Positions 6,334-12,633 of a DNA stretch of 13,659 bases are shown piece by piece (position 1 is the stretch's first letter; every line of letters starts with the position of its first letter). Source of the stretch: CAZBEA01 sp964519355 (lineage in GTDB: Bacteria > Patescibacteriota > Microgenomatia > Levybacterales > GWA1-39-11). The stretch lies in assembly GCA_964519355.1 (NCBI GenBank), contig CAZFJW010000035.1:1-13659 (forward strand). Reading direction: 5' to 3'. Both the position numbers and the translations under genes were made by a program. The notes beneath the pieces were generated by a model that saw only the letters and a list, made by a program, of their open reading frames with translations, did not search any database and was not told the DNA's origin.

Positions 6334-8550
6334 ATGAAAACCCTCCGACGTGGAAAAAAGAAAATTATATCTGTGGCCAAAAGACCACACCTTATTCCCA
6401 TACTTGCGCTCCAATTTTTTTGGAAATTAAAACTTGTTCTGATCCTTATTTTACTTTTGGGAAGTCTCGTTTTTGCATACTTTTTTGTTCTCAAAGATAT
6501 TCCCTCAACGACCAGAATAGGACGTGTTGATTTTCCTCAATCCACTTTTATATACGATCGAAACGATAAATTGCTTTACACAATCTTTGCATCAAAGAAC
6601 CAATCATTTGTACCCCTTGACCAGATACCCAAACAGCTTCAACAAGCAACAATATCCCTTGAGGATAAAGATTTTTACAAACATGGAGCAATTGATATTA
6701 GAGGAATTATCCGAGCATTCTACTTCACAATTTTTAAAGGAAGAACACAGGGCGGATCAACCATTACACAGCAACTTGTTAAAAATTCACTCCTAACCCC
6801 AGAGCAAACTATTTCTAGAAAAGCCAAAGAAGTTATTTTATCCTACATAGTTGAAAGTATTTATAGCAAAGATAAAATTCTTGAAATGTACCTCAATCAA
6901 GTTTCATATGGCGGCACTGCATATGGAGTTCAGGCAGCAAGTCAGGCGTATTTTAATAAACCAGTTTCAAAGCTTTCTTTGGAAGAAAGCGCATTTCTTG
7001 CAGCCCTGCCTGAAGCTCCATCCTTGTATTCTCCTTTCGGGTCTCACCCAGAGCTTGGTAAAAAACGTCAACTGCTTGCTCTTCGAAAGATGCGAGAACT
7101 AGGATATATTACCGAAAAGGAGGAACAACAAGCCTCAAAAAAACAACTGACCTTCTCTGCAATTAGAGATAAGATTGAGGCTCCTCACTTTGTGTTTTAT
7201 GTCAAGGATCTTTTGGTTCAGAGGTATGGACAACAAAGAGTCGAACGCGGAGGGCTTCATGTCCGAACATCTCTTGATTTAGAGGTTCAAAAAATGACCG
7301 AAGACATTGTGGCATCTCAAGTTGCCAAAATGGAACAGTATCACATCTCCAATGCAGCCAGTCTTGTCACCCGCCCTGGGACTGGGGAGATCCTGGCTAT
7401 GGTTGGAAGTAAGGATTATTTTGACACCGAAAATGACGGAAATGTAAATGTCACACTTGCCCATCGTCAGCCAGGCTCATCCATAAAACCAATTGCTTAC
7501 GCGACTGGACTTTCGCTGGGATATTCTGCTGCAACTGCATTTGTGGATAAAGACACCTGTTTTCCAAATTTTTCCGGAGCCCCATACTGTCCCAAGAATT
7601 ACGATGGCAAATTCCATGGTGTTGTGCAAATGCGCTACGCGCTAGCAAACTCCTATAACATTCCTGCAGTTAAGATGCTTAAGGCTGTTGGTCTCGAGCG
7701 TATGATCGCCACTGCCTCTGCAATGGGTATTACAACTTTTACAGATCCTTCAAGATATGGGCTCTCATTGTCTCTTGGTGGAGGAGAAGTAACAATGCTT
7801 AACATGACAGAAGCCTTTGGTGTTTTTGCAAATGGCGGATATAGAATTCCCCTACAGCCAATTCTAAAAGTTACAGATAGTAAAGGAAGAGTTATTGACC
7901 ACTACAAGGCGCCAAAAAGCCCGATTCTTGGAGAAAAAGTCTTGCCAGAAGGAGTAGCGTTTATTATCTCTCACATTCTTTCAGATAATGGAGCGCGAAG
8001 TGCTGCATTTGGGTCAAATTCAGTACTACAAATAGGCAAATACCCCGTATCTGTAAAGACCGGAACTACCAACGACTATCGGGACAACTGGACAATCGGG
8101 TACACGCCATCCTATGTCACTGCTGTATGGGTAGGAAATAATGACAATACGCCTATGAGTGGGGTTGTGTCAGGGGTAACAGGAGCTGCACCTATTTGGA
8201 ATGGGATAATGAAAGAACTAGTAACCAAACGCCCTCCTGAGCCACCATCCAAGCCCACAAACGTTGTAGGGATGCAAATTTGTAGCACATCAGGACTTCT
8301 CCCTCCTCCAGATGGGACCCCCGACAGATGTCCAACCCGATTTGAATATTTTATCAAAGGCTCTGTTCCAAACAAGGTCGATCCGGGAAGAAGTGCTGTT
8401 TACATAGATAAGAATACAAATGATATTGCAAAAAAAGACCAAACTGACAATGTGGAAGCCAGAGCAGAGATTATTGTTACAGACCCGGTTGGAGATCAGT
8501 ATTGTCTTACTTGTCCCCATCCAGAGCTATCACCCACTCCTACTCCTTAG
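6334..8550 (+). CDS. class A penicillin-binding protein (bifunctional transglycosylase/transpeptidase, PBP1A type)
   Basis: Polymerises lipid II into glycan strands and cross-links the stem peptides on the outer face of the membrane. The 738-residue protein has a basic cytoplasmic tail, a membrane anchor at about 31-53, a family-51 glycosyltransferase domain and a transpeptidase domain. Glycosyltransferase motifs: EDKDFYKHGAID from E110, GGSTITQQLVKN from 140, RKAKEVILSYIVE at 162-174, and KDKILEMYLNQVSYG at 179-193. Transpeptidase motifs: SSIK with S382 as nucleophile, SYN at 440-442, and KTGTT at 575-579. After the transpeptidase, ICSTSGLLPPP...DRCPTRFEYFIKGSVP matches the usual PBP1 C-terminal segment; the end is proline/threonine-rich. 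Extracytoplasmic cysteines at 409, 419, 650, 666, 724 and 727 could form disulfides. A GTG at 6280 is in frame, but the basic MKTLRRGKKK start at 6334 is more natural. The last 21 bp overlap the opposing ligase gene. Confidence 0.95.
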   Translation: MKTLRRGKKKIISVAKRPHLIPILALQFFWKLKLVLILILLLGSLVFAYFFVLKDIPSTTRIGRVDFPQSTFIYDRNDKLLYTIFASKNQSFVPLDQIPKQLQQATISLEDKDFYKHGAIDIRGIIRAFYFTIFKGRTQGGSTITQQLVKNSLLTPEQTISRKAKEVILSYIVESIYSKDKILEMYLNQVSYGGTAYGVQAASQAYFNKPVSKLSLEESAFLAALPEAPSLYSPFGSHPELGKKRQLLALRKMRELGYITEKEEQQASKKQLTFSAIRDKIEAPHFVFYVKDLLVQRYGQQRVERGGLHVRTSLDLEVQKMTEDIVASQVAKMEQYHISNAASLVTRPGTGEILAMVGSKDYFDTENDGNVNVTLAHRQPGSSIKPIAYATGLSLGYSAATAFVDKDTCFPNFSGAPYCPKNYDGKFHGVVQMRYALANSYNIPAVKMLKAVGLERMIATASAMGITTFTDPSRYGLSLSLGGGEVTMLNMTEAFGVFANGGYRIPLQPILKVTDSKGRVIDHYKAPKSPILGEKVLPEGVAFIISHILSDNGARSAAFGSNSVLQIGKYPVSVKTGTTNDYRDNWTIGYTPSYVTAVWVGNNDNTPMSGVVSGVTGAAPIWNGIMKELVTKRPPEPPSKPTNVVGMQICSTSGLLPPPDGTPDRCPTRFEYFIKGSVPNKVDPGRSAVYIDKNTNDIAKKDQTDNVEARAEIIVTDPVGDQYCLTCPHPELSPTPTP

Positions 8551-9780
8551 CCTTACCTTCGGAGACCATACAATTCCTACCACAAAAGCTGTCAACAACA
8601 TGCCCTGAGGAAGCGTAACAAAATAATGATCAAACAGTGCGGCAAATAAAAGTGTTGTGAATAATAGAAATGACAATTCGCGCTCATGGCTCACATTTAA
8701 TCTAAATATCTTTCTAAAGCTGAGCACAATACCAATAATGATTGCGCCCAGTCCCACGATTCCTGTCTGAAGAAAAATTACGAGATAACTATTATGTACT
8801 GGCTGAAGAAAAAATGACGAAAGTTCATGCTGAACTTCAATTTGATTATAAAAATACTGATTGAGACCTGATCCAGAAAACAGATGATCGTATCCTAAAT
8901 GAATTATGGGAAGAGCAAAGTGTATGCGATCAATAAGATCTAAGAATACATGCTCGGAAATAAAACGACTGTGAAAAAACGTCACAAATAAACTTGCGCA
9001 AATAAAAGCAAACAGGGCCCTTCTTCTACTAAATGCGTCCAAAGCCAGAAGGCAAAAGGCACAAAAAATCAAAACTCTGGAAAAAGTTAAACATAGTCCC
9101 GCGCCTATTAGTACATACCCAATTGTAAAAAGTGCTCTTTGTTTTGTTGTCTTTGAAACTAAGATTAGATATCGAACACAAACAAGTGAAATAAATAAGT
9201 ACCACGCAAGAACATTAGGGTGGGGGAATGTTGCATACGGCCTTAATAATAAATGTCCATTGAGCGTAAATAAAGCAATTCCGGGAGTTAAAAGAGAGAA
9301 GTTTCTCTCACCAAACCAATATAATATTCCCCCAATCGATCCTTGGTTAATAAATTGCACAAATTCCACAAACACCACCAGAACAGCTACGCTACTCAAA
9401 CCAATCAAGACTTTAATCAGAAAAGGACCGGTTATATTTCTGGCAACTATATATCCAAAACATATATAAGCACAGATTCGAACATATGAATTGAAAAAGG
9501 TTAGATAGTATTCGGATCTGAAAAATGAACCAAGAGAAATAAGTGTAAAACAAAGTAAAAAAAGTGCGAGTCTTGAAGGAATCTTTCTTTCTCTCCACAC
9601 ATTAAAAACGAAAATACCGAGTAGAACAAATAAGAGAATGTCTGTGAAAAATAGAGTAGGTGATAAATAATCTACGCGAATCCCACTAACAAATGCTGAT
9701 GCTGGCCAAAAATGTTTGCCTAGTTGAATAGGGATGGAACAAATGAGCAGGAAGCAAATTACCCGCTCGAGGATTCTCAC
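8530..9780 (-). CDS. O-antigen ligase/polymerase-like membrane protein (Wzy/WaaL family)
   Basis: Probably transfers or polymerises lipid-linked glycan on the outer membrane face; the acceptor cannot be told from sequence. The 416-residue protein has about ten or more hydrophobic segments. Family features: RPYATFPHPNVLAWYL at 180-195, a large loop followed by GSGLNQYF at about 303-310, and PVHNSYLVIFLQTGIVGL at 327-344, the conserved region around the ligase histidine (H329). LFDHYFVTLPQG at 382-393 is an ending I associate with Candidate Phyla Radiation homologues. The start is GTG at 9780-9778, overlapping the jag stop as GTGA, which implies translational coupling. No Shine-Dalgarno is visible. 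It is the last gene of the rpmH-rnpA-yidC-jag operon, an unusual place for a glycan ligase. Its stop (TGA, 8532-8530) lies inside the opposing PBP gene. Confidence 0.88.
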   Translation of the reverse strand: MRILERVICFLLICSIPIQLGKHFWPASAFVSGIRVDYLSPTLFFTDILLFVLLGIFVFNVWRERKIPSRLALFLLCFTLISLGSFFRSEYYLTFFNSYVRICAYICFGYIVARNITGPFLIKVLIGLSSVAVLVVFVEFVQFINQGSIGGILYWFGERNFSLLTPGIALFTLNGHLLLRPYATFPHPNVLAWYLFISLVCVRYLILVSKTTKQRALFTIGYVLIGAGLCLTFSRVLIFCAFCLLALDAFSRRRALFAFICASLFVTFFHSRFISEHVFLDLIDRIHFALPIIHLGYDHLFSGSGLNQYFYNQIEVQHELSSFFLQPVHNSYLVIFLQTGIVGLGAIIIGIVLSFRKIFRLNVSHERELSFLLFTTLLFAALFDHYFVTLPQGMLLTAFVVGIVWSPKVRLRSRSG

Positions 9781-10217
9781 TTTTTAGATACTAGCAGTTC
9801 TCGATCGCGTCCTTCACCAACAGATTCTGTTACAAGACTTGGATCGGTGGAAAGATACATATGCACAACTCTTCTTTCCCAGGGTTTGAGTCCTCTTAGA
9901 CTTTTTTGGACACCAGTTTCCAGAACCTCTTGTTTAATTTTTTCTGCCAAATTCTCAAGATATTCTTCGCGTTCTTCCCGATATCCACCAACTTCAACAA
10001 TGATTCTGGTAAAAGAGCCTTCTTTTGTAGAAACCAGCTGTGTTAGTACATATTCAAGAGAGGAGAGAGTATTGCCATGTTTTCCAATTAAGAGCGCGTT
10101 TTCTTCCGTAGATATTGCAACTTTATATAGATCTTCTTCTTTTTCAACTGAAACTGTTGCAACGATTCCGATTTTTTCGAACAGCTCTTCTGTAATTTCT
10201 TGAATTGTTTTTTCCAT
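9777..10217 (-). CDS. jag: KH-R3H RNA-binding protein Jag/KhpB, lacking the Jag_N domain
   Basis: RNA-binding protein of the Jag/SpoIIIJ-associated (KhpB) family, which elsewhere affects cell division and wall synthesis through RNA binding. The 146-residue protein has a type II KH domain at about 28-85 with the GxxG loop GKHG at 45-48 inside ALLIGKHGNTLSSLEYVLTQ. An R3H domain follows at about 87-143, with R115 and H119 (RxxxH) in KPWERRVVHMYLSTDP and VTESVGEGRDREL. The N-terminal Jag_N domain of longer homologues is missing; short forms like this occur. It lies 1 bp after yidC, the usual gene order, and its TGA stop overlaps the GTG of the ligase gene by 4 bp. No own promoter or Shine-Dalgarno is visible, so expression as part of the operon is expected. 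Confidence 0.93.
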   Translation of the reverse strand: MEKTIQEITEELFEKIGIVATVSVEKEEDLYKVAISTEENALLIGKHGNTLSSLEYVLTQLVSTKEGSFTRIIVEVGGYREEREEYLENLAEKIKQEVLETGVQKSLRGLKPWERRVVHMYLSTDPSLVTESVGEGRDRELLVSKK

Positions 10218-10218
10218 A

Positions 10219-11019
10219 TTATCTATTTTTTATTTTATGGATTATAGGAAGCATTCCGCCCCATCCTCCAATTTTATACTGGTGCAGTATACCAAAAAGT
10301 GTAAAGGTATTCCAGTACAAAGAGAGACCAACAGGAAGAGAAAATGAGAAAAATCCAATCATTATTGGAAATATGAAAAGGCTTTGTTTTTGAAATGTTG
10401 TCTGAAAATCTTCTTTCCCATCTTTTTTTGGTGGCATCTCAGCAGGAAGCATCATTTTCGAAAGAATAAATTGTGAAACCCCGGTTAAAACCGGAACAAG
10501 AATCAAATAGGGCGCCACAGAAAATTCCTTAGAAGGAGAATGGGCAAGATTTAATCCAAAAAAGCCGGTGTGTAGAGGTTCTGAGATCTTCATCCATTCA
10601 AAATATGCTGTTTGATTGAGATCTTTCATGACCTTCACAGAATCACTTGAAACAATTTCTGAGAGAACTTTATACAAACTCCAAAGTACTGGCAATTGAA
10701 TAATGAGTGGGAGACAGCCTGCTGCTGGATTAATACCGTGCTCCTTATATAACTTCATCATTTCTTCTTGTTGTTTCTTCTTATCGTCCTTGTGCTTTTC
10801 TTTAATTGTCGAGAGGTGAGGAGCAAGCATCTGCATAGATTTTGCAGATTTCATTTGTTTTGACATTACGGGATACAGGAAAAGTCGAATAATAACTGTC
10901 AGTATAATTATGGAAAAACCTAAGGCAAATGGAACACCAACACTGTTAAGCAGGACATACGAGGCAAGACCAATATTGGTCATTGGTTGGATTAGAAGTA
11001 TTTCAAATATATTTCCCAT
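10219..11019 (-). CDS. yidC: membrane protein insertase YidC (Oxa1 family, short Gram-positive-like form)
   Basis: Inserts and folds membrane proteins, alone or with SecYEG. The 266-residue protein lacks the large periplasmic domain of Gram-negative YidC. Hydrophobic segments lie at about 28-49, 102-120, 167-187, 213-232 and 232-247. The first carries the conserved groove arginine (R45 in IILTVIIRLFLYPVMSKQMK), followed by a charged helical-hairpin loop (about 55-95, KSMQMLAPHLSTIKEKHKDD) and then NPAAGCLPLIIQLPVLWSLY, a family signature. The C-terminus is short and basic (HKIKNR). It begins 6 bp after rnpA (ATG 11019-11017) and ends 1 bp before jag. yidD, often found between rnpA and yidC, is absent. 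YidC probably inserts many of the membrane proteins encoded here, but that is general inference. Confidence 0.95.
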   Translation of the reverse strand: MGNIFEILLIQPMTNIGLASYVLLNSVGVPFALGFSIIILTVIIRLFLYPVMSKQMKSAKSMQMLAPHLSTIKEKHKDDKKKQQEEMMKLYKEHGINPAAGCLPLIIQLPVLWSLYKVLSEIVSSDSVKVMKDLNQTAYFEWMKISEPLHTGFFGLNLAHSPSKEFSVAPYLILVPVLTGVSQFILSKMMLPAEMPPKKDGKEDFQTTFQKQSLFIFPIMIGFFSFSLPVGLSLYWNTFTLFGILHQYKIGGWGGMLPIIHKIKNR

Positions 11020-11025
11020 AGAGTA

Positions 11026-11334
11026 TTATTCTAACAAAGAATTTAATGATGAATCTACGTAATCTTGTAATTCACGTTTTTGAGTTGAAAAGGCAAGCTT
11101 TTTAACAAATAAAACAACTGAATAATTTGATTGTTTATGCTTATGAAGACTTTCTGATAATAATCTTTTCATTCTATTTCGCTCTGTTGCTTTCTTGCTT
11201 GCTTTCTTGCTGACTACGATCGCTGCATGCAAATCACCTTCGGACTTTGCGTAACGGATAGTTAAAAAGGGAGTATGTACAACCTTTTTTGGGAATGCAC
11301 CATTAAATACATACCTATTTTTTCTTGGAAGCAT
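11026..11334 (-). CDS. rnpA: ribonuclease P protein component
   Basis: Protein subunit that assists the catalytic RNase P RNA in maturing tRNA 5' ends. The 102-residue protein shows the RNR signature at 52-54 in SKKASKKATERNRMKRLL, followed by a helix and VVLFVKK, the family's order of elements. The MLPRKNR start is typical, but the following N-terminal stretch is several residues shorter than in Bacillus or E. coli RnpA. The ATG (11334-11332) shares one base with the rpmH stop (TAATG), pointing to translational coupling. A perfect 12-bp tandem repeat lies within the gene just before the RNR motif. Confidence 0.93.
   Translation of the reverse strand: MLPRKNRYVFNGAFPKKVVHTPFLTIRYAKSEGDLHAAIVVSKKASKKATERNRMKRLLSESLHKHKQSNYSVVLFVKKLAFSTQKRELQDYVDSSLNSLLE
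11187..11210. repeat. 12-bp perfect tandem repeat (2 copies) inside rnpA
   Basis: TTGCTTTCTTGC occurs twice head to tail (11187-11198 and 11199-11210). On the minus strand it encodes the SKKA-SKKA run before the RNR motif. It preserves the frame; slippage by one unit would add or delete four residues. Probably a consequence of lysine/alanine-rich coding rather than a functional repeat. Confidence 0.7.
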
Positions 11335-11468
11335 TATGCGAGTACTTTTCGCCCTTTATCGCGTCTTCTAGCAAGAACATTTCTCCCCGAACTTGTTGCA
11401 GTACGAGCCATAAATCCTACTGCTCGAATCTTCTTTAGTTTTTTGATTTTGGTCATTCTTTCAGACAT
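11334..11468 (-). CDS. rpmH: 50S ribosomal protein L34
   Basis: Small rRNA-binding protein of the large subunit. The 44-residue product ends with GFMARTATSSGRNVLARRRDKGRKVLA, a clear match to the L34 core 'GFraRMaTknGRkVLarRRaKGRkrL'. The beginning (MSERMTKIKKLKKIRAV) is divergent and lacks the 'KRTyQPS' block most L34 proteins carry. Two starts are possible: ATG at 11468-11466 (44 aa), or ATG at 11456-11454 (40 aa, MTKIKK), which is preceded by a weak GAAAG. The first ATG sits 7 nt from a strong promoter and would be leaderless. Heads the operon with rnpA; the stop overlaps the rnpA start by one base. An in-frame upstream extension to 11615 exists but runs through the promoter and into femX, so it is rejected. 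Confidence 0.9.
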   Translation of the reverse strand: MSERMTKIKKLKKIRAVGFMARTATSSGRNVLARRRDKGRKVLA

Positions 11469-11475
11469 ATAGGCT

Positions 11476-11504
11476 ATGATATCAAAAAAAAGGAAAATTC
11501 TCAA
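11476..11504 (-). promoter_or_regulatory. strong sigma70-type promoter of the rpmH operon
   Basis: On the minus strand, TTGAGA (11504-11499, 5/6) and TATCAT (11481-11476, 5/6) are separated by exactly 17 nt. The -10 ends 7 nt before the first rpmH ATG, so transcription should begin at or next to the start codon. This is the best promoter match in the window and is well placed for a ribosomal protein operon. Confidence 0.65.
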
Positions 11505-11578
11505 CGTTTGAATTGAACTCGAGCAAGATACCATCCCTAATCCAGACTCAGAATAATTATTTTCATACGCAAATCTTT

Positions 11579-12547
11579 TTATTTCGAAAAAAAAGTACCG
11601 AATAAATAAAAACACTTAAACACCGGATTGTAAAATTTAATCCATGAGGGAGGAAATAATATAACTTCACCACCAAACTTTTTTTTAAAATCCGTATACC
11701 CTTTCCATCTGGTATTTTCTTTTGGATAGCGCGGATCAAAAGCTGATTCAAAATCAAAGAACTGCATGTTTTGTTTTTTAGCAAGCAGCATTGCCTCCCA
11801 GACAAGTAAATAATTAGCATTTAATTCGTAGCCTATTTTTGTATTTCCGGGATGAAAATATACTGCAGTATTTCGACAATTTCCTACCCACAAAGCTGCC
11901 ACGGGAGGGTTATTCTCGATTTTTTGTGGATTTTTTGGGTATGCAAAAAGAACTGTTGAGGTTTTTTTAAACGCTTTCATTTTTGATCTAGTTTCTTTGT
12001 ATGAAGGAACGTAGAACTTTTTTCTCTTTCCTAACGATTTATATAATGAGTAAAACTGTTTGCTTGTCCTCTCTATATTTGCTTCTGTTAACTGAACCTG
12101 CTTTATTGCTAGTTTATTTTGAGCTTTTTTTATATTCCGTCTGGCATTCTCAGAAAAAGACTTTATGATTTGATCTTCATTGCGGGTAAGATCAATTCTA
12201 ATAGTACAGGAAAAAGCGTAGCGAAGTTTAGATACTCTAAATCCGTTTTTAACATATTCATTTTTATTGTAGCCAACAACATCTGGCTCAATAACAATAG
12301 CCGATGCTTTGTATTTGCCCGCAAGAGTGTCTATTTTTTGAAACGGAATCTTTCCTTTCGGATGCTGCACTTTGATAAGGGTTCCAAAAATAGGAAAAAT
12401 TCGTACGAATAAAAATATATCATTATTCGATTTGCCATTCTTCAATACATCTTTTATTTTTTCAATCTTCCAGCCCATTGTTGAAAGATATTTCCCCCAC
12501 TCTTCCGTTTGCCTGGCATCGTGTGCATCTGTAAAATTTACTTCCAC
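11579..12547 (-). CDS. FemABX-family aminoacyltransferase (peptidoglycan bridge or related acyltransferase)
   Basis: Family members use aminoacyl-tRNA to add amino acids to the lipid II stem peptide at the cytoplasmic face; some relatives carry out other GNAT-like transfers, so the exact product is uncertain. The 322-residue protein shows the twin-GNAT layout of the family: TEEWGKYLSTMGW near the start, TIRIDLTRNEDQIIKSFSE then NARRNIKKAQ at 115-143, PPVAALWVGN at 214-223, and YELNANYLLVWEAMLLAKKQ at 240-259 with FFDFESAF and RWKGYTDFKKKFGGEVI to 296. No long coiled-coil arm of the FemA type is seen between the halves. The start is GTG at 12547-12545; an in-frame stop lies four codons upstream and the next ATG is residue 24, which would remove the conserved EEWGKYL. 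Divergent from gap; upstream of and codirectional with rpmH, 110 bp apart. With the class A PBP it suggests a branched or bridged peptidoglycan, which is inference. Confidence 0.85.
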   Translation of the reverse strand: MEVNFTDAHDARQTEEWGKYLSTMGWKIEKIKDVLKNGKSNNDIFLFVRIFPIFGTLIKVQHPKGKIPFQKIDTLAGKYKASAIVIEPDVVGYNKNEYVKNGFRVSKLRYAFSCTIRIDLTRNEDQIIKSFSENARRNIKKAQNKLAIKQVQLTEANIERTSKQFYSLYKSLGKRKKFYVPSYKETRSKMKAFKKTSTVLFAYPKNPQKIENNPPVAALWVGNCRNTAVYFHPGNTKIGYELNANYLLVWEAMLLAKKQNMQFFDFESAFDPRYPKENTRWKGYTDFKKKFGGEVILFPPSWIKFYNPVFKCFYLFGTFFSK

Positions 12548-12553
12548 AGGCTC

Positions 12554-12562
12554 ATTTTAACA
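12554..12562 (-). promoter_or_regulatory. extended -10 of the FemABX gene, leaderless-type
   Basis: On the minus strand, TGTTAAAAT (12562-12554) combines the TGn extension with a 5/6 -10 hexamer ending 6 nt before the GTG start. No good -35 lies at 16-18 nt, which extended -10 promoters can do without. Confidence 0.45.
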
Positions 12563-12596
12563 GGATCGGCATTTAACATATACAACAAATTCCTAC

Positions 12597-12626
12597 TTGC
12601 ACAAAAATCTTATTTTCAGCTATGCT
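12597..12626 (+). promoter_or_regulatory. gap promoter, leaderless-type
   Basis: TTGCAC (12597-12602, 4/6) and TATGCT (12621-12626, 4/6, keeping the three most critical positions) are 18 nt apart. The -10 ends 7 nt before the ATG at 12634. The alternative in-frame ATG at 12622 falls inside this -10 and could not be transcribed from it. Confidence 0.4.
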
Positions 12627-12633
12627 AAATATC

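Noticed and set aside
11505..11578. Possible tRNA or small RNA between femX and rpmH (a CTCGAGTTCAATTC stretch resembles a T-arm)
   Set aside because: No acceptor stem, D-arm or anticodon arm can be formed around it, and no clear hairpin with a T-run is present.
11469..11615. Upstream extension of the rpmH frame to 93 residues
   Set aside because: It would cross the strong promoter and overlap the FemABX 3' end; only the last 40-44 residues look like L34.
11334..12633. Replication origin near rpmH, as in many bacteria
   Set aside because: No cluster of DnaA boxes (TTATCCACA-like) and no dnaA, dnaN or parAB genes are seen; isolated near-matches elsewhere lie inside genes.
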